64,000 bases of DNA from Cavia porcellus (taxonomy: Eukaryota > Chordata > Mammalia > Rodentia > Caviidae): contig NW_026947485.1 of the NCBI RefSeq assembly GCF_034190915.1, positions 130,278,337 through 130,342,336 on the forward strand. Reading direction: 5' to 3'. Each line of letters starts with the position of its first letter. Position 1 is the first letter of the stretch. Made by a program: the position numbers and the translations under genes. The notes below the pieces were generated by a model, which saw nothing but the letters and a program-made list of their open reading frames with translations, was not told the origin of the DNA and made no database searches. Below, piece by piece: positions 38,355 through 49,179 of this stretch.

Positions 38355-38600
38355 TAACACAACAGTTAGATGCACACATTTTAGAGCCAAGCGCTAAGGT
38401 TCACACTCCACGCTCTGCCACTTCCCACTTCTGTGATGTTGGGAGATTTCCTTAGCCCTCCTGACCCCTCTACCAATCCATCTATAATATGAGCCTAAGA
38501 ATTCTTGCTCCTTTAGAGCAGTTACAAAGACTGATCTGAGGGAACACCCTGGAAGCCATGAAGAAAGTGACTGGCAGATGACTATAATTTGAATGCTGGT
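38355..38600 (-). repeat. MIR (minus)
   Basis: 'tttagagccaagcgctaaggttcacactccacgctctgccacttccca' and 'tatgagcctaagaattcttgctcctttagag' match the order seen in antisense MIR. Confidence 0.65.
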
Positions 38601-39154
38601 ATCATTATAACCAAAAGAAATTAGAAATTCTGCCAAATTCAAAGACATTATCTTATATTATGCCTTCACTCTTTTAAAAGAATATACTCCAAATTGCCAT
38701 GTTTTAAAAACTGGATGCCTAGAAAATAATGTACTTGTCTACCTGGAGACAATAACTCCTACGCTAACTACAGAATATATAGCTGTAGTTTTCAGAGGAG
38801 TTAAACAACATGATTTAAAGTTATGACATCTTTAAAGAACTCATAAGGAGAATGACCTGAAAAATATTCATTTTTGAGCTCTCTAAATTGATCCTGCAAA
38901 CAAAAATTAACTACTCCCATTCATGGGATACTTTCCCCCAACTACTTCAAGCAAGTTTCCTAGCAGTGTCTCCAAAACAGTAGTTAAACTCACTGATCAG
39001 ACTGGGTTAAGGGAGAGACAGGATCGAGCATGAATTCCAGGTTTGGGTCTGAGCCCTGTGTCAAACACTGACATAATGCTGTGGCCTCATAATGGAGAAG
39101 CAATGAACACCCTGGAAATTATGGTCATGTCAGAAATCAGAATTCCATGAATAT

Positions 39155-39218
39155 CAAGATCTGCCACTTGCTAACCAGAACTACAGAAAAATTATTTAGC
39201 CGCCCTAAGAAATTCCCA
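39155..39218 (-). repeat. MIR fragment (minus) next to an (AGAT)n tract
   Basis: 'gatctgccacttgctaaccagaactacagaaaaattatttagccgccc' fits antisense MIR. It is followed by (ATAG/GATA)n at about 39,221-39,256 and then the L1 at 39,245. Confidence 0.5.
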
Positions 39219-39244
39219 TATATATAGATAGATATAGATAGACA

Positions 39245-40590
39245 GAGATATAGATACCTAGAATAAAACCAAAATGGATCAAAGATCTAAACATTAAAGC
39301 TAATGGGAGATAAAATAGATAAAACAATTGAAGATATGAGTGTAGAAATGGATTTTCTAAACAGAACCTCAGTAGCACAAAAAATAGCAGGAGGAATCAA
39401 CCAATAGGATTATATCAGACTAAAACATTCTCTACAACGAAAGAATCAAGCAGCAGAGTGAAAACACAACCTGAAGAATATGGACAATTTTAGCAGTTAC
39501 TCCCCAGACAAAGGACTAATAACTAGAATACACAAAGAACTCAAAAAATTTAAGCCACCTAAAATTAAAGACCTAGTTTTAAAAAATGGGCAAGAGAAAT
39601 GAACAGACACTTCACAGAGGAAGAAATACAAAAGATCAATAAGTATATGAAGAAAAGTTCAACATCTCTGGCCATTTGAGAAATGCAAATTAAAACAGTA
39701 CTAAAATTCCATCTTACTCCGGAAAGAATTGCAATCATTAAGAAATCAAACAATGACAAATGCTGGTGCGGCTGTGAGGAAAAAGGAATCCTCCTTCACT
39801 GTTGGTGAGAAGGCAAACAAGCACAAAGCTGGCATTATAGAAATGAGTATGGAGATTTCTCAAAGAATTGAAGTTAGAAACTCCGTGTGACCCAGCTATT
39901 CCTGGCCAAAGTATCATCCTCAAAGAGCTTATGTCATCACACTGTTGCGACACATGCATACCAGTGTTTGTAGCACAACGATTCATAATAGCTAAATCCC
40001 GGATGTGGAATATATACCCATCAATGGATGATCAGTTAAGAAAATATGGTACCCGTATAGAATGGAATACTACTGATCTAGAAGGAAAGATAAATTTGAG
40101 ACATTTGTGGAGAAATGGACGCACCTGGAAAACAAAATGTTAAGTGAAATAAACGTGACACACAAGCTGAAATACCATATGGTCTCTCTTAGTCAAGTGA
40201 GGCAAAGTATATCGAAGAAAATAAGAATGGATGGACAGAAAGGGACAAAGAAACGGTTCTCTTGTAATGGGGAAGTGGTCCAAGGGAATAAGGGTGAGAG
40301 ATGAAAAGGAGGAGAAGGGGAAATAGGAAGAAAAGAGATGTGTCATGTACAGGAACCTAATGACCCCAATTAATGTAAACACTATATGCCATAATAGCAA
40401 CTAAGACAATACCCATGAGAATGAAAAATGGGATAGGGGAACTGGAGAAGGAGTGGGGAGGAGGAGGGAAAGGAATATTTTAAAAGACGGGGGGGGAAAA
40501 GATGCTGAAACAAGTACATGTAACCATTTCCAAGACAAATGTAAATTGCATGAGCTACAAACATGTACAAATGAAAAAATTTTTAAAGAG
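39245..40590 (+). mobile_element. 5'-truncated L1: ORF2 C-terminus and 3' UTR
   Basis: Translation of the first 700 bp gives degraded ORF2 C-terminal sequence ('gatctaaacattaaagctaa', 'gcacaaaaaatagcaggaggaat', 'tactccccagacaaaggactaata'). The usual 'aaatgggcaagagaaatgaaca', 'cacttcacagaggaagaaat' and 'ccatcaatggatgat' hallmarks follow. A G/A-rich 3' UTR with a G8 run at about 40,489-40,496 ends in an A-rich tail. Several stops and frameshifts rule out function. Confidence 0.85.
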
Positions 40591-40896
40591 TTTCCATATG
40601 TAAAAATATAATTAATCTCTCAAAATAACTGTGACATGTAACTGAAATATTGTATACAATCTGTAATATTTATTTGAGTTACAGCGCAAAAAACTCCTAG
40701 CAGATGAAAGTATTTCATTTCTTTCCCTTATTACCATTCCTTAATTTTTGATGTTTTGCTTTGTTTTGTTTTGTTTGATTTATTTGTGCTTTCTTTTCTT
40801 TGTGTGCATCTTTTATTTTTTTAACTCCATTTATTAAGAAGAAAAAAATCATTAATAACAAGGATGAGACAAAGCTATATAATACAGACAATACAC

Positions 40897-41130
40897 CACA
40901 ACAGAGGTACAGTCAGTTTCCTCATTGGCGAGACACAATACTGGACACCCACAAATTAAAGTTTATTTTCAATCACGTTTTCAGTCCCTGGCTGACCGGC
41001 TCCAAGGGAGTCATAGCATGATGGACTGACCAGCTGGCTCAGGAGCCACTCGCTGCGTCATGATGGCCAAGAAGCAGAGAAAAAGGGAGGAGCCAGAGAG
41101 GAAGAGATGGCTTTCCACGTCACAGCTCCA
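40897..41130 (-). mobile_element. MaLR LTR fragment (minus)
   Basis: 'gtacagtcagtttcctcattggcgagacacaatactgg' and 'aaagtttattttcaatcacgttttcagtcc' resemble the start of antisense MaLR LTRs elsewhere in the window. Partial and diverged. Confidence 0.45.
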
Positions 41131-43164
41131 GTCACCCACTTAGAACAGAGTCCAGACCTCTGTAAGTGCAATCCACATGTAGTTGATATTAATACCAGTG
41201 ACAAAGTGTCATTTTGAAATAGTGGTAGGTAAGAGGTCCCACAGTTTGGCTGGCCTCCAGCCAGAGGTGAGATGACACAACGGGGAGAGCCCAGCTCTGG
41301 GTGTCTGGGGAGGAACTCAGTCTCCATGCCGTATCTCAGCTCACTTGGCTTGAGGAGCTCGAATGTGTGTTGTGAGTCAGCAGAAATTGGCAGAAAGGCA
41401 GCACAGACAGAAGCAACAGCCACCTCTGCATAAAAGTTTATGCAGAACAATGCAAAACCAGAGCATTCAAAAATATCTAGCACCAAACAATATTGCAAAC
41501 AATATTGGTTCATTTTTGCTTGAAGCTCACATCACTCCTTAAAAAATAGGTTTTAAAATACTAAGCGCGCATTCATAAATACAATATTCACGATATAATC
41601 TGGGTATAATTAAGAGTATGAATAAGGGTGTAAAGTAGTGCAAGAAATATCTTGCAAATGGAGCCACTGAGAGGCATTAATATGGCAACATTAATGAAAA
41701 ATAAAACTTTTTTTAAGCAACCACCAGTCATAGGCTGTGGTCTCCTAGATCTATTTGTTTCTAACTCAGTTATTATTCAACAGCCCTCATTTTGAGGCAA
41801 TTTCAAAAGATAAGCTTCTTGTGATTATGAAAACATATATTTTATAATCCTAAAAGTATGATATTTGGTTTAATTAGAAAAGCTGAGCTATAACAAGAAA
41901 GAAGTTCTGCAAAATGCCTCCCCACTTTATTATTTGAAAGAATCACTGAATGAGGGCAGGGTCAGGCCAGCCTTCACAGTACTGCTGATACATATCCAGA
42001 TTTTACAGTGACATCTGGATTTGAAAGGATTAAGGGAAATATTCACTGGGTTCTTTCCTATGATGGCTGTAAGACACTGTGGTCTCACAAGAGAATGATT
42101 ATTCTACTCAAGAAACAGCATTCCTTACACATTAGCTTAAAGTCAAAGTAAGCTCATTCACTCTCCCATATAACACACTCTACAGAAATCTAAGTCTTCT
42201 GTTCTTTCGACTGAACTGATCATTGTACTCATGCCACATAAATTTAAAGCACGTATAAAGATTTACATCACCATTAAAATTTAGCACTACTAGGTCAAAT
42301 ACAAAGATTACATTTAGAAGGGAAAGAATATTGGAGTTCTGGTTACCTTTGACTCCAGTGAAAAAAATCTCTGACGTGTGAAAAAATAGGAACATGTACA
42401 AACTACACCTGGTAAAGGTACACTTTGTATATATATGGGCACACAGGTATATCAAGTATATATCAAAGTGCCACAGATGCCACAAACATCATAGGAACAA
42501 TAATTTAAACTTTACACTGAAAAAATTATGAATAAAAAAATGCCTGATTATCCTTTATTTTTCCTGCTAATTTCCAAAGCAAGGAAAGAGAAGTGAAAAA
42601 GCAGAGAGGCGAAAAACACAACAGGGAGGGAAAAGCCAAGATCAGGACAAAGTTCGTAAGAGTAACCGCAGTTGGTCATCCAGGATACACAAAGAGCCTC
42701 TAGTGGCAAGTTCCACACAGCTGTTCCTCATTTCTGACAAATGCTTAGAAGGAAAAAGATGAAATTAGAGGAAGTGAAAATATCAGCAAGAAGAACAAGT
42801 ATTGAAAATACTTTGCGAAGTTCCACAGTCCTTGAAAAGCAGAGGTCTCAGACCCGGGGAACACGGCCAGCTGTGGTCTCTCTTCCAATCCTGCCTGTTA
42901 CCCTAAGTCTTACTCAGCTTATTTCCACACGGGAAATGAGGTAATCACAGATGCTCCAGTAGGAGTGCGGACTAAGTGAATGCTGCCTATCAGACTAAAG
43001 GAGCAGAGCCTATGGGCTCTGGACCGCTGGTGCAGGGAATGAGCCCAATGGCCAAGAATTTTCCTTTCTTTTGAAACTGTCGAGCTGAACTGACAATATG
43101 CACAGCCAGACACAATCAGGCATGCTTCCAATCCAGCCAGACCCAATTGCTGTTTTTCATCCCT
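41131..43164. other. Intron sequence; nothing recognised
   Basis: Unique-looking. The longest ORF is 151 codons on the minus strand (41,058-41,513), without recognisable domains and partly over a MaLR fragment. Confidence 0.4.
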
Positions 43165-43695
43165 AGCTTCCTTCAACCAATGAATGGATAAAGCAAATGT
43201 GAGACACACCCACAGCATGGAATACTTTAAACCATAAAAAGCATTACACCCTCTCCTGGGTGACAACACAGGTGGAGCTGGAGATCAGTATGTTCAGTAA
43301 AATGAACCAGGCACAGAAAGACAAGTACCATGTGATCTCATTCATATATGGAAGCTTAAAAGGAATCAAAGAAGCTAAGGGCAGAATAGTGCTCCTCGGG
43401 GGCTGGGGAGGGTAGAGAAAGGGGGGACACTGAGAGACTGGTTAACAGGTACAAAATTACAATCAACAGGAATAAGCTGTAGTGTTTTATAGCGTGACAG
43501 GGTGATAAAGTAACATGCATTTCTTTGTATATTTCAAAAGAGTTACAAGAGAGGACTTTGATCAATGTTTGAGGTGATGGATGTGCTGGTTACCCTGATT
43601 TTCTCAGGATGCATCGTATACGTATATCAAAATACCACACCGTGGCCCCTAAATATGCACAAGTATTATAAATCAATTAAATTGTTTAAAAAGAA
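43165..43695 (+). mobile_element. Old L1M 3' UTR
   Basis: 'accaatgaatggataaagcaaatgtg', 'catggaatactttaaaccataaaaag', 'ccatgtgatctcattcatatatgg' and the terminal 'aaatatgcacaagtattataaatcaatt' are hallmarks of L1MA-type 3' ends in sense orientation. Confidence 0.75.
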
Positions 43696-44619
43696 GCTAA
43701 TGTAATGACGAAAAGGAGACAAATAAAAGTGAAAAGCAGCAAAAAGTGGGGAAGGGCAAGCTGCAGTCCACATCTGCTGTCACCCCAGACAGCGTGGCCC
43801 CTGCTGATTCAGAGGGTTCGAGTCCTTCGTGGGCGCATGCGGCTTGGCAGCAGCTCTGTGGTGACACAGAACATGTCTCTAAAATCTAATTCCATCCTCA
43901 AAGATATTTTGGAAAACAGTCAGACTTCTAATTTGGTGTGGTGAAAATATTATTCACAGGCAACCCATAAAATGCCGAATTCTTTTTATTGAAAACTATT
44001 TTACATTTCAGTCATAGAATAAGAGCCAAATGTGGCTTATGGCTCTGGATAGATGATCATGTCTATTTTGAGAAAACGTTTACTGGGAATTTTCACAAAT
44101 TGACCATTTGCCTGGCACGGATCAACCCTGCATCTGAAAAGAAAGACATATTTTTAACATGATTTGATCACATGGCCTTGATGAAAAATGAACATTTCCA
44201 ACAAAGGATCCCAAAACCTTCCATTATAACTATTTCTACAAATACTTAGTCCATCTATCTCAGACACCTTCAGCACTTGGGTAATAGGAATACGCAGGAG
44301 GTTTCCTTATCTGGGCTAACTTTTTCAGCTGATAAACACATTTTATCATTTCTTTGGCTCTGTTACCACTTGCCACTTTAGTACCTCATGCTGCGGAGGA
44401 GAACTATTTTAATTCTGAACGATCCAGAATAACTATGAAGAATAGGACCAACGACAATAAATAGGTAACAGTCTGGCACTCAGGAGCTTGGCACCCACAA
44501 CCATCCTGTGTAGTCCCAAACTCAAATTCAAATCCTCCCTGCCTCAAAAGAAAAAGACCTTTCACTATCTCGGTTCATTGGAAAGGAAGGTCTGTGCTAA
44601 TGTTTGGGCAAGATACCAT

Positions 44620-44757
44620 GTGGTGTATCTTGTACCCTGAGTAACTACTATGAAGACAACAATATGCAAGGTATTAATTACTGTAACTCTCCTACTAACC
44701 TGTTTTGAAACTTTTATTGTATTTTCTCTTTAAAATAAAAAATTTAAAAAATAAAAA
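44620..44757 (+). repeat. Unnamed repeat family, copy A (diverged)
   Basis: Contains 'aactactatgaagacaacaat', 'ggtattaattactgtaactc' and 'ctactaacctg' in the same order as copy B's corresponding motifs. It ends with 'taaaataaaaaatttaaaaaataaaaag', which resembles a retroposon A-rich tail. Confidence 0.5.
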
Positions 44758-44799
44758 GTAAAAGCATTTCTGAAGAGAACCAGGATAAAAGGGGAAAGT

Positions 44800-45690
44800 G
44801 TGCTGTGATAAACTCTTTCACTCTCCTTTTCCCCAGAGGTCCGGGGACTCTGCTTTGTTGAGTCTTTGCATCTTTCCATTACCAGCATCAAGCCGCTGCC
44901 CAACCCCAGGCTCTTCCCGAGACTTGCACCTTCTTCATATGGCCTCCTGTCCCCATAGCTAGCTTTACCTTTCCATGCTCATCCTGCCCTCAGCTGCCCT
45001 TCCTGTGGCCTGGACCATATTCTTCAGCACCTACATCTGGCCACATCTCATGTTCCCCCTTCTTGTCATTATTATCCTCCTTCTTGAACTCTGGCTTTGG
45101 TCCCTCTACTTCCTCCCAAGTTCTTCCATACCCAGGACACTTCTTTGCCCCTTGCCTATTGCAAGATTATTTTACCACTCCCTGTATCCAAATCCTAATC
45201 ATGATTTGAAACAAAGTAGGTGCAATACCTTCAAATTGCTGCCACCAGACCCTTCCGCTCCCCTGCACCCCAGTCCATACTGTTTCCTCAGTGGAAGTGG
45301 GGCTCTGTTCTGGCATAAAGCCAGGGAAGATTACCTGCTGCTTTTCTGTTGGGCTCCTTACCCCATCAGTTATACCCCTTTCTTCTTTACTTTCAACATC
45401 TGCCTCACCAGGAGCTCTGGTCCATCAACAAATCGGCAATCTCCATTAAACACAAAAGCTTCCATGATTCTGTCTGAGCATCCAATACCATTGTTACTCT
45501 CTGACTGCACTTGCTTCTTGTTCTGTTTGACTAAACTTCTTGGCCACTCTCCTTGTCCCTGTGGCTCCTATTTCTACATCCCCTTCAACCCATTGCCATC
45601 TCACTGTCATCTCAGCCCTCATTTCTCCTGGCAAGTGGACTGCAGGGAATGCATGATAAAGGCAATTGATTAACCTGCAAAATGTATCGA
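44800..45690 (+). other. C/T-rich region with a 232-codon ATG ORF, probably non-coding
   Basis: The plus strand is pyrimidine-rich, and the ORF at 44,975-45,673 begins at a true ATG. Its translation is Leu/Pro/Ser/Cys-rich, lacks recognisable domains, and looks like read-through of C/T-rich DNA. Parts resemble L2 sense sequence, but weakly. No splice sites or poly(A) signal were linked to it. Confidence 0.3.
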
Positions 45691-46095
45691 TACCTACTAT
45701 GTCCCAGACAGCAAGCATATGCCAGTCATGTGGTGTGTGGAGGAGCAGGGAAGAAGAGGAATCAGGCCTGAGTTCTCAAGACAGACATTCAAACCGATAG
45801 GCAAATTCACTCCAGAGCTATATTTTATTCAGTCTTTGTTGCTTTTAAAAATATATGAATGACTTCCCAAAATTTCAAGGATCTGGAAACTTCATACAAA
45901 ATAATCTGGGCTTTGGGCTCAGATGAATCTGGAAGCTCTGGCAACACCGCTTCTGTACTGTTCGGTCGTAATCACTGGTGCCCAGGAGCGGCTCCTTGCT
46001 TCACCAGTGCCCAACAGAACTTCTTGGCGTGTTGTCTTTATTTCAGTGGCCCGCTGGCCAGTGGAGTTGGGAATTTGAAATCCACTCTTTTAAAT

Positions 46096-46425
46096 CAGTG
46101 CTATCCAGTGCCAACACAAATGTGAGCCACATATGTACCTTTAAAATTCTAATCACCTATTTTTAAAAATGTAAAAGGACAGGAAAAAATAACTTTCACA
46201 ATATATTTAATTTAACCCAATATATCCAAAATACTTTTGAAACATGCAGTCAATATAAATGTTTAGTACCGATGCATTTCACATTCTTTTCTCTATGCTA
46301 TGTTTTCAAAAATTCATTATGCATCTCACTTTACACTTACAGCACATCTTAATTCAAATTGGCCACATTTTCAGTCTTCAATAGCCAAATGTGGCTAGTA
46401 GGTGCCATATGGGACAGGACGTCTC
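46096..46425 (+). mobile_element. hAT-Charlie-type non-autonomous DNA transposon
   Basis: Internal strings 'aatgtgagccacatatgtac', 'atatatttaatttaacccaatatatccaaaata', 'cacttacagcacatcttaattca' and 'agccaaatgtggctagtaggtgcc' match an ancient mammalian hAT MITE. Imperfect terminal inverted repeats begin CAGTGCTATCC at 46,096. Target duplication is not clear. Confidence 0.6.
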
Positions 46426-47129
46426 TGAATGCTTAACGGTTATTCCTCAAAATTAAGTCTTAAAGCAGAGACTAGAGGTATGGGAAAATGTCAAAGAGAA
46501 GGAAAAAACAGGCAGGATTAAGGAGGTTGTAGATGTTAAAGAACAGGCATACTGGGATGTTTAAAAAGAAACTGGGGCTAAGAACACAGACACAATGAAT
46601 AGCGCTGAGTGACAAATCAGCTATCGTGCAATCCTCTGAGCAAGGAAACGTCTTCAGAAGCAGTTGGCCAGGATGCAGTCTTTCTAGGGGAAGGTCTTGG
46701 GGTTGGAACTCAGCAATACCCAAAAAATCACCAAGAATATCAACTGCCAACTACCTGAACTCTGCTTCACCTACTTGGTTTCTAAGCGGTAGAACGGACC
46801 AAGCTAGCGAAGATAGGATTTCTGATCAGCACTAGGATTTTAACCTGAGTTGTGCCGTGCTATGTTGGAACTTAGGGCACTGGGAAACCAAACAACCTGC
46901 TCTTCCTGGTAAGCAGCTGTGAGCTTATTGGTGTGTGGGCTGAGAGTCAAACACCCCATTTCCCCCACCCCGTTAGCAAATGGGGGTCTGAACATCTCTT
47001 GGGAGGTTGACCATATGCAATGTAGCAAATAGGGGGGATTTCCTTCTACCATCTCTTTGAAGCAAATATTGTTATCACTGTTTTGCTTTGTTCTGAATAA
47101 TTGTATTGCTCTATTCAATATTCTGTTTT

Positions 47130-47345
47130 GATAAGTTCTATAATGTTCTGTATTTCACTTGATTTTGGTATACCTGATTGAAAGAACAACTATTGTGAAG
47201 ATAACGAGATATACTATGGTACTTATTACAGGTTATCCCAGTAACCTGCTGTGAAGTTCTGTACCAATTCCACTGCACTGTCTCAATTGGCTTTGTTCTG
47301 TCTTGTTCTGTTGTGTTTTACTATTCAAAATAATAAAAGTTTAAA
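47130..47345 (+). repeat. Unnamed repeat family, copy B, with A-rich 3' end
   Basis: The sense copy ends '...ttttactattcaaaataataaaag' plus an A-run, as a retroposon 3' end would. It is homologous to the inverted copy at 56,690-56,884 and more weakly to 44,620-44,757. The upstream sequence (46,840-47,130) may belong to the same element but has no second copy in the window. Confidence 0.7.
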
Positions 47346-47349
47346 AAAA

Positions 47350-48380
47350 TAATCTGAGCTGTGGTTGGGAGGAACAACAGAGACATTCCTGGAATGAGTA
47401 TGGTACAAGTGAAAAGTGTTCAGTACAAAATCCAATCAAGGACATAGGTTAATGGGAAGCCACAGCGATGCACGCAGGAAAGGATCCTAAGCAAAGGTCC
47501 AAGCAGAACTCAAGACTCAGAGCATAACTAAGTGAGCCTGTAACAGTAGGTAGCTGCAGGAACTCAGGTGTGTCCATGCAACATCAGAGGCCAGACAGAC
47601 TCAGGTATTAAAAGGGTGCCCCATGTCAGAGACCAGCACCGAGCCAGAAACCTCAGGAATCAGAGTCTCCTCCATTCCCTGTGGAGCACAACATGAGAGC
47701 TATTTAATAGGTGGCATCCTCTTCCTTTACACCTGAAGACAGGAACCAGAATCAAAGTCTAGGCTGGGCAGGGGGTTGGGGGGAGCCAAATCAACAGCTG
47801 AGGGACAAGGGGAATGCTGATTATATCTGCCAGGCAAACAGGACTTGGAATCAGTGGAGCAAGAACTCCATTACTTAAGGGTAAAGCAGTTTTGAAGCTT
47901 TTCCAGAGACCTTAGCTCTGAACGGCCTCAGGCTGTCCATTCAGCCTTCGTTCATTCAGCAACCAGTCTTTCTCTAGACAGTGCAGCACTGATTCAATGG
48001 GTCAGTTATCCCAAGCCATGACAGCCCAGGCTCAAGCAACCTGTGTTCAGGTTACAAACACTGAAGGGGACTCTATACCAAAACAGGTGAGCAATTAGGA
48101 GAATCCAGTGATCGCAGGATGTCCAGAGCCTCCCTTGTCTGTCATGTGCAGTAATGCTTCATGTGAATTAGCGTCCAATAGAATGAGAAACAAGGCTGGC
48201 AGAAAATACTTTCAGAGATTTCACAGGAAAATAGTTCTCTTTTTAAAAAGCAGTATAAAGACATCGAAATGTCACTGAAAAACCCAGCATTTCATATTGT
48301 ATCCAGACTTGATACATACTAATGTTTGCAAACTTTAGGTAAAGAGGGACTTGAAATTATTTTGGGTCAGATAAAAATTT
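47350..48380. other. Intron sequence; nothing recognised
   Basis: Mixed-composition unique-looking DNA with no ORF above 60 codons of interest. Confidence 0.4.
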
Positions 48381-48397
48381 CTAAAGATAAGAAACTT

Positions 48398-48554
48398 GGC
48401 TGGGCATGGTGGTGCACACCTGTAATCTCAGCATTCAGGAAGCTGAGGAAGGAGGATTGCTTAGAATTTGAGGCCATCCTGGACTACAAAGTAAGTTCAA
48501 AGTCAACCTGAAGTACATAGCAAAACCCTGTTTCAAAAAGACAAAAAATTGTAA
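48398..48554 (+). mobile_element. B1 SINE with 12-bp target duplication
   Basis: 'ggctgggcatggtggtgcacacctgtaatctcagcattcagg' is the B1/7SL head. Direct repeats AAAGATAAGAAA flank it at 48,383-48,394 and 48,555-48,566. It has no ID right arm. Confidence 0.88.
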
Positions 48555-48967
48555 AAAGATAAGAAATTGATATGCATTAGAAGGGAACAATACTCATATA
48601 AAAATCTTATTTTTGAGGGAGAGCAATTGATTCACATGCCAGATTTATAAAAAGCAATATGAGTAGAAGAAAAGTTTAATAATGGCAGGAATTTAAAACG
48701 GCACATAAAGTTAACGAGGCAGAGAAGTAGTATTCTCAATGATACCAACAAATCAAAAATTCAGACAGTAAAGATCTGTGCCAGGTGAACAAATGACAAG
48801 AGAAAAGAGTTTCTCACCTTGATTCAGTTATTAACTTTATAGATATATAAATGTGTCATACACAGGTATGGTTTATTCTAACTTTATGAGAACAACCAAA
48901 CTTATATATATAGGGTAACTTCCAGGATAAGATATATTTTATACATTTTTTAAAAGTCAAGAAAAGT

Positions 48968-49083
48968 AGGGGCTGGAGATTTAGCTCAGTGGCATAAGCG
49001 CCTGACTTGCAAGCAGGCAGTCGTGAGTTCAATCCCCGGCACCGATAAAAAGGAAAAAGACAAAAAAAAAAAAAAAAAAAAGG
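48968..49083 (+). mobile_element. ID-type SINE with 10-bp target duplication
   Basis: The body 'ggggctggagatttagctcagtggcataagcgcctgacttgcaagcagg' ends in a long A tail (21 A's plus an interrupted A-rich part). Direct repeats CAAGAAAAGT flank it at 48,958-48,967 and 49,084-49,093. Confidence 0.9.
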
Positions 49084-49102
49084 CAAGAAAAGTTAGCATT
49101 CA

Positions 49103-49175
49103 GGTTAGGGATGTGGTTCAGAAGCGCACTTTCCTAGTATACAGGAGGCCCTGGCTTTCACCCTAAGAAACCTCA
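49103..49175 (+). mobile_element. Old ID-type SINE
   Basis: 'ggttagggatgtggttcagaagcgcactttcctagtatacaggaggccctgg' resembles the ID/tRNA head. It sits immediately downstream of the younger ID at 48,968 and lacks a clear tail. Confidence 0.5.
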
Positions 49176-49179
49176 AATC

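Noticed and set aside
41058..41513. 151-codon minus ORF
   Set aside because: No domain or repeat protein is recognised, it partly covers a MaLR fragment, and no splice context makes an exon likely.
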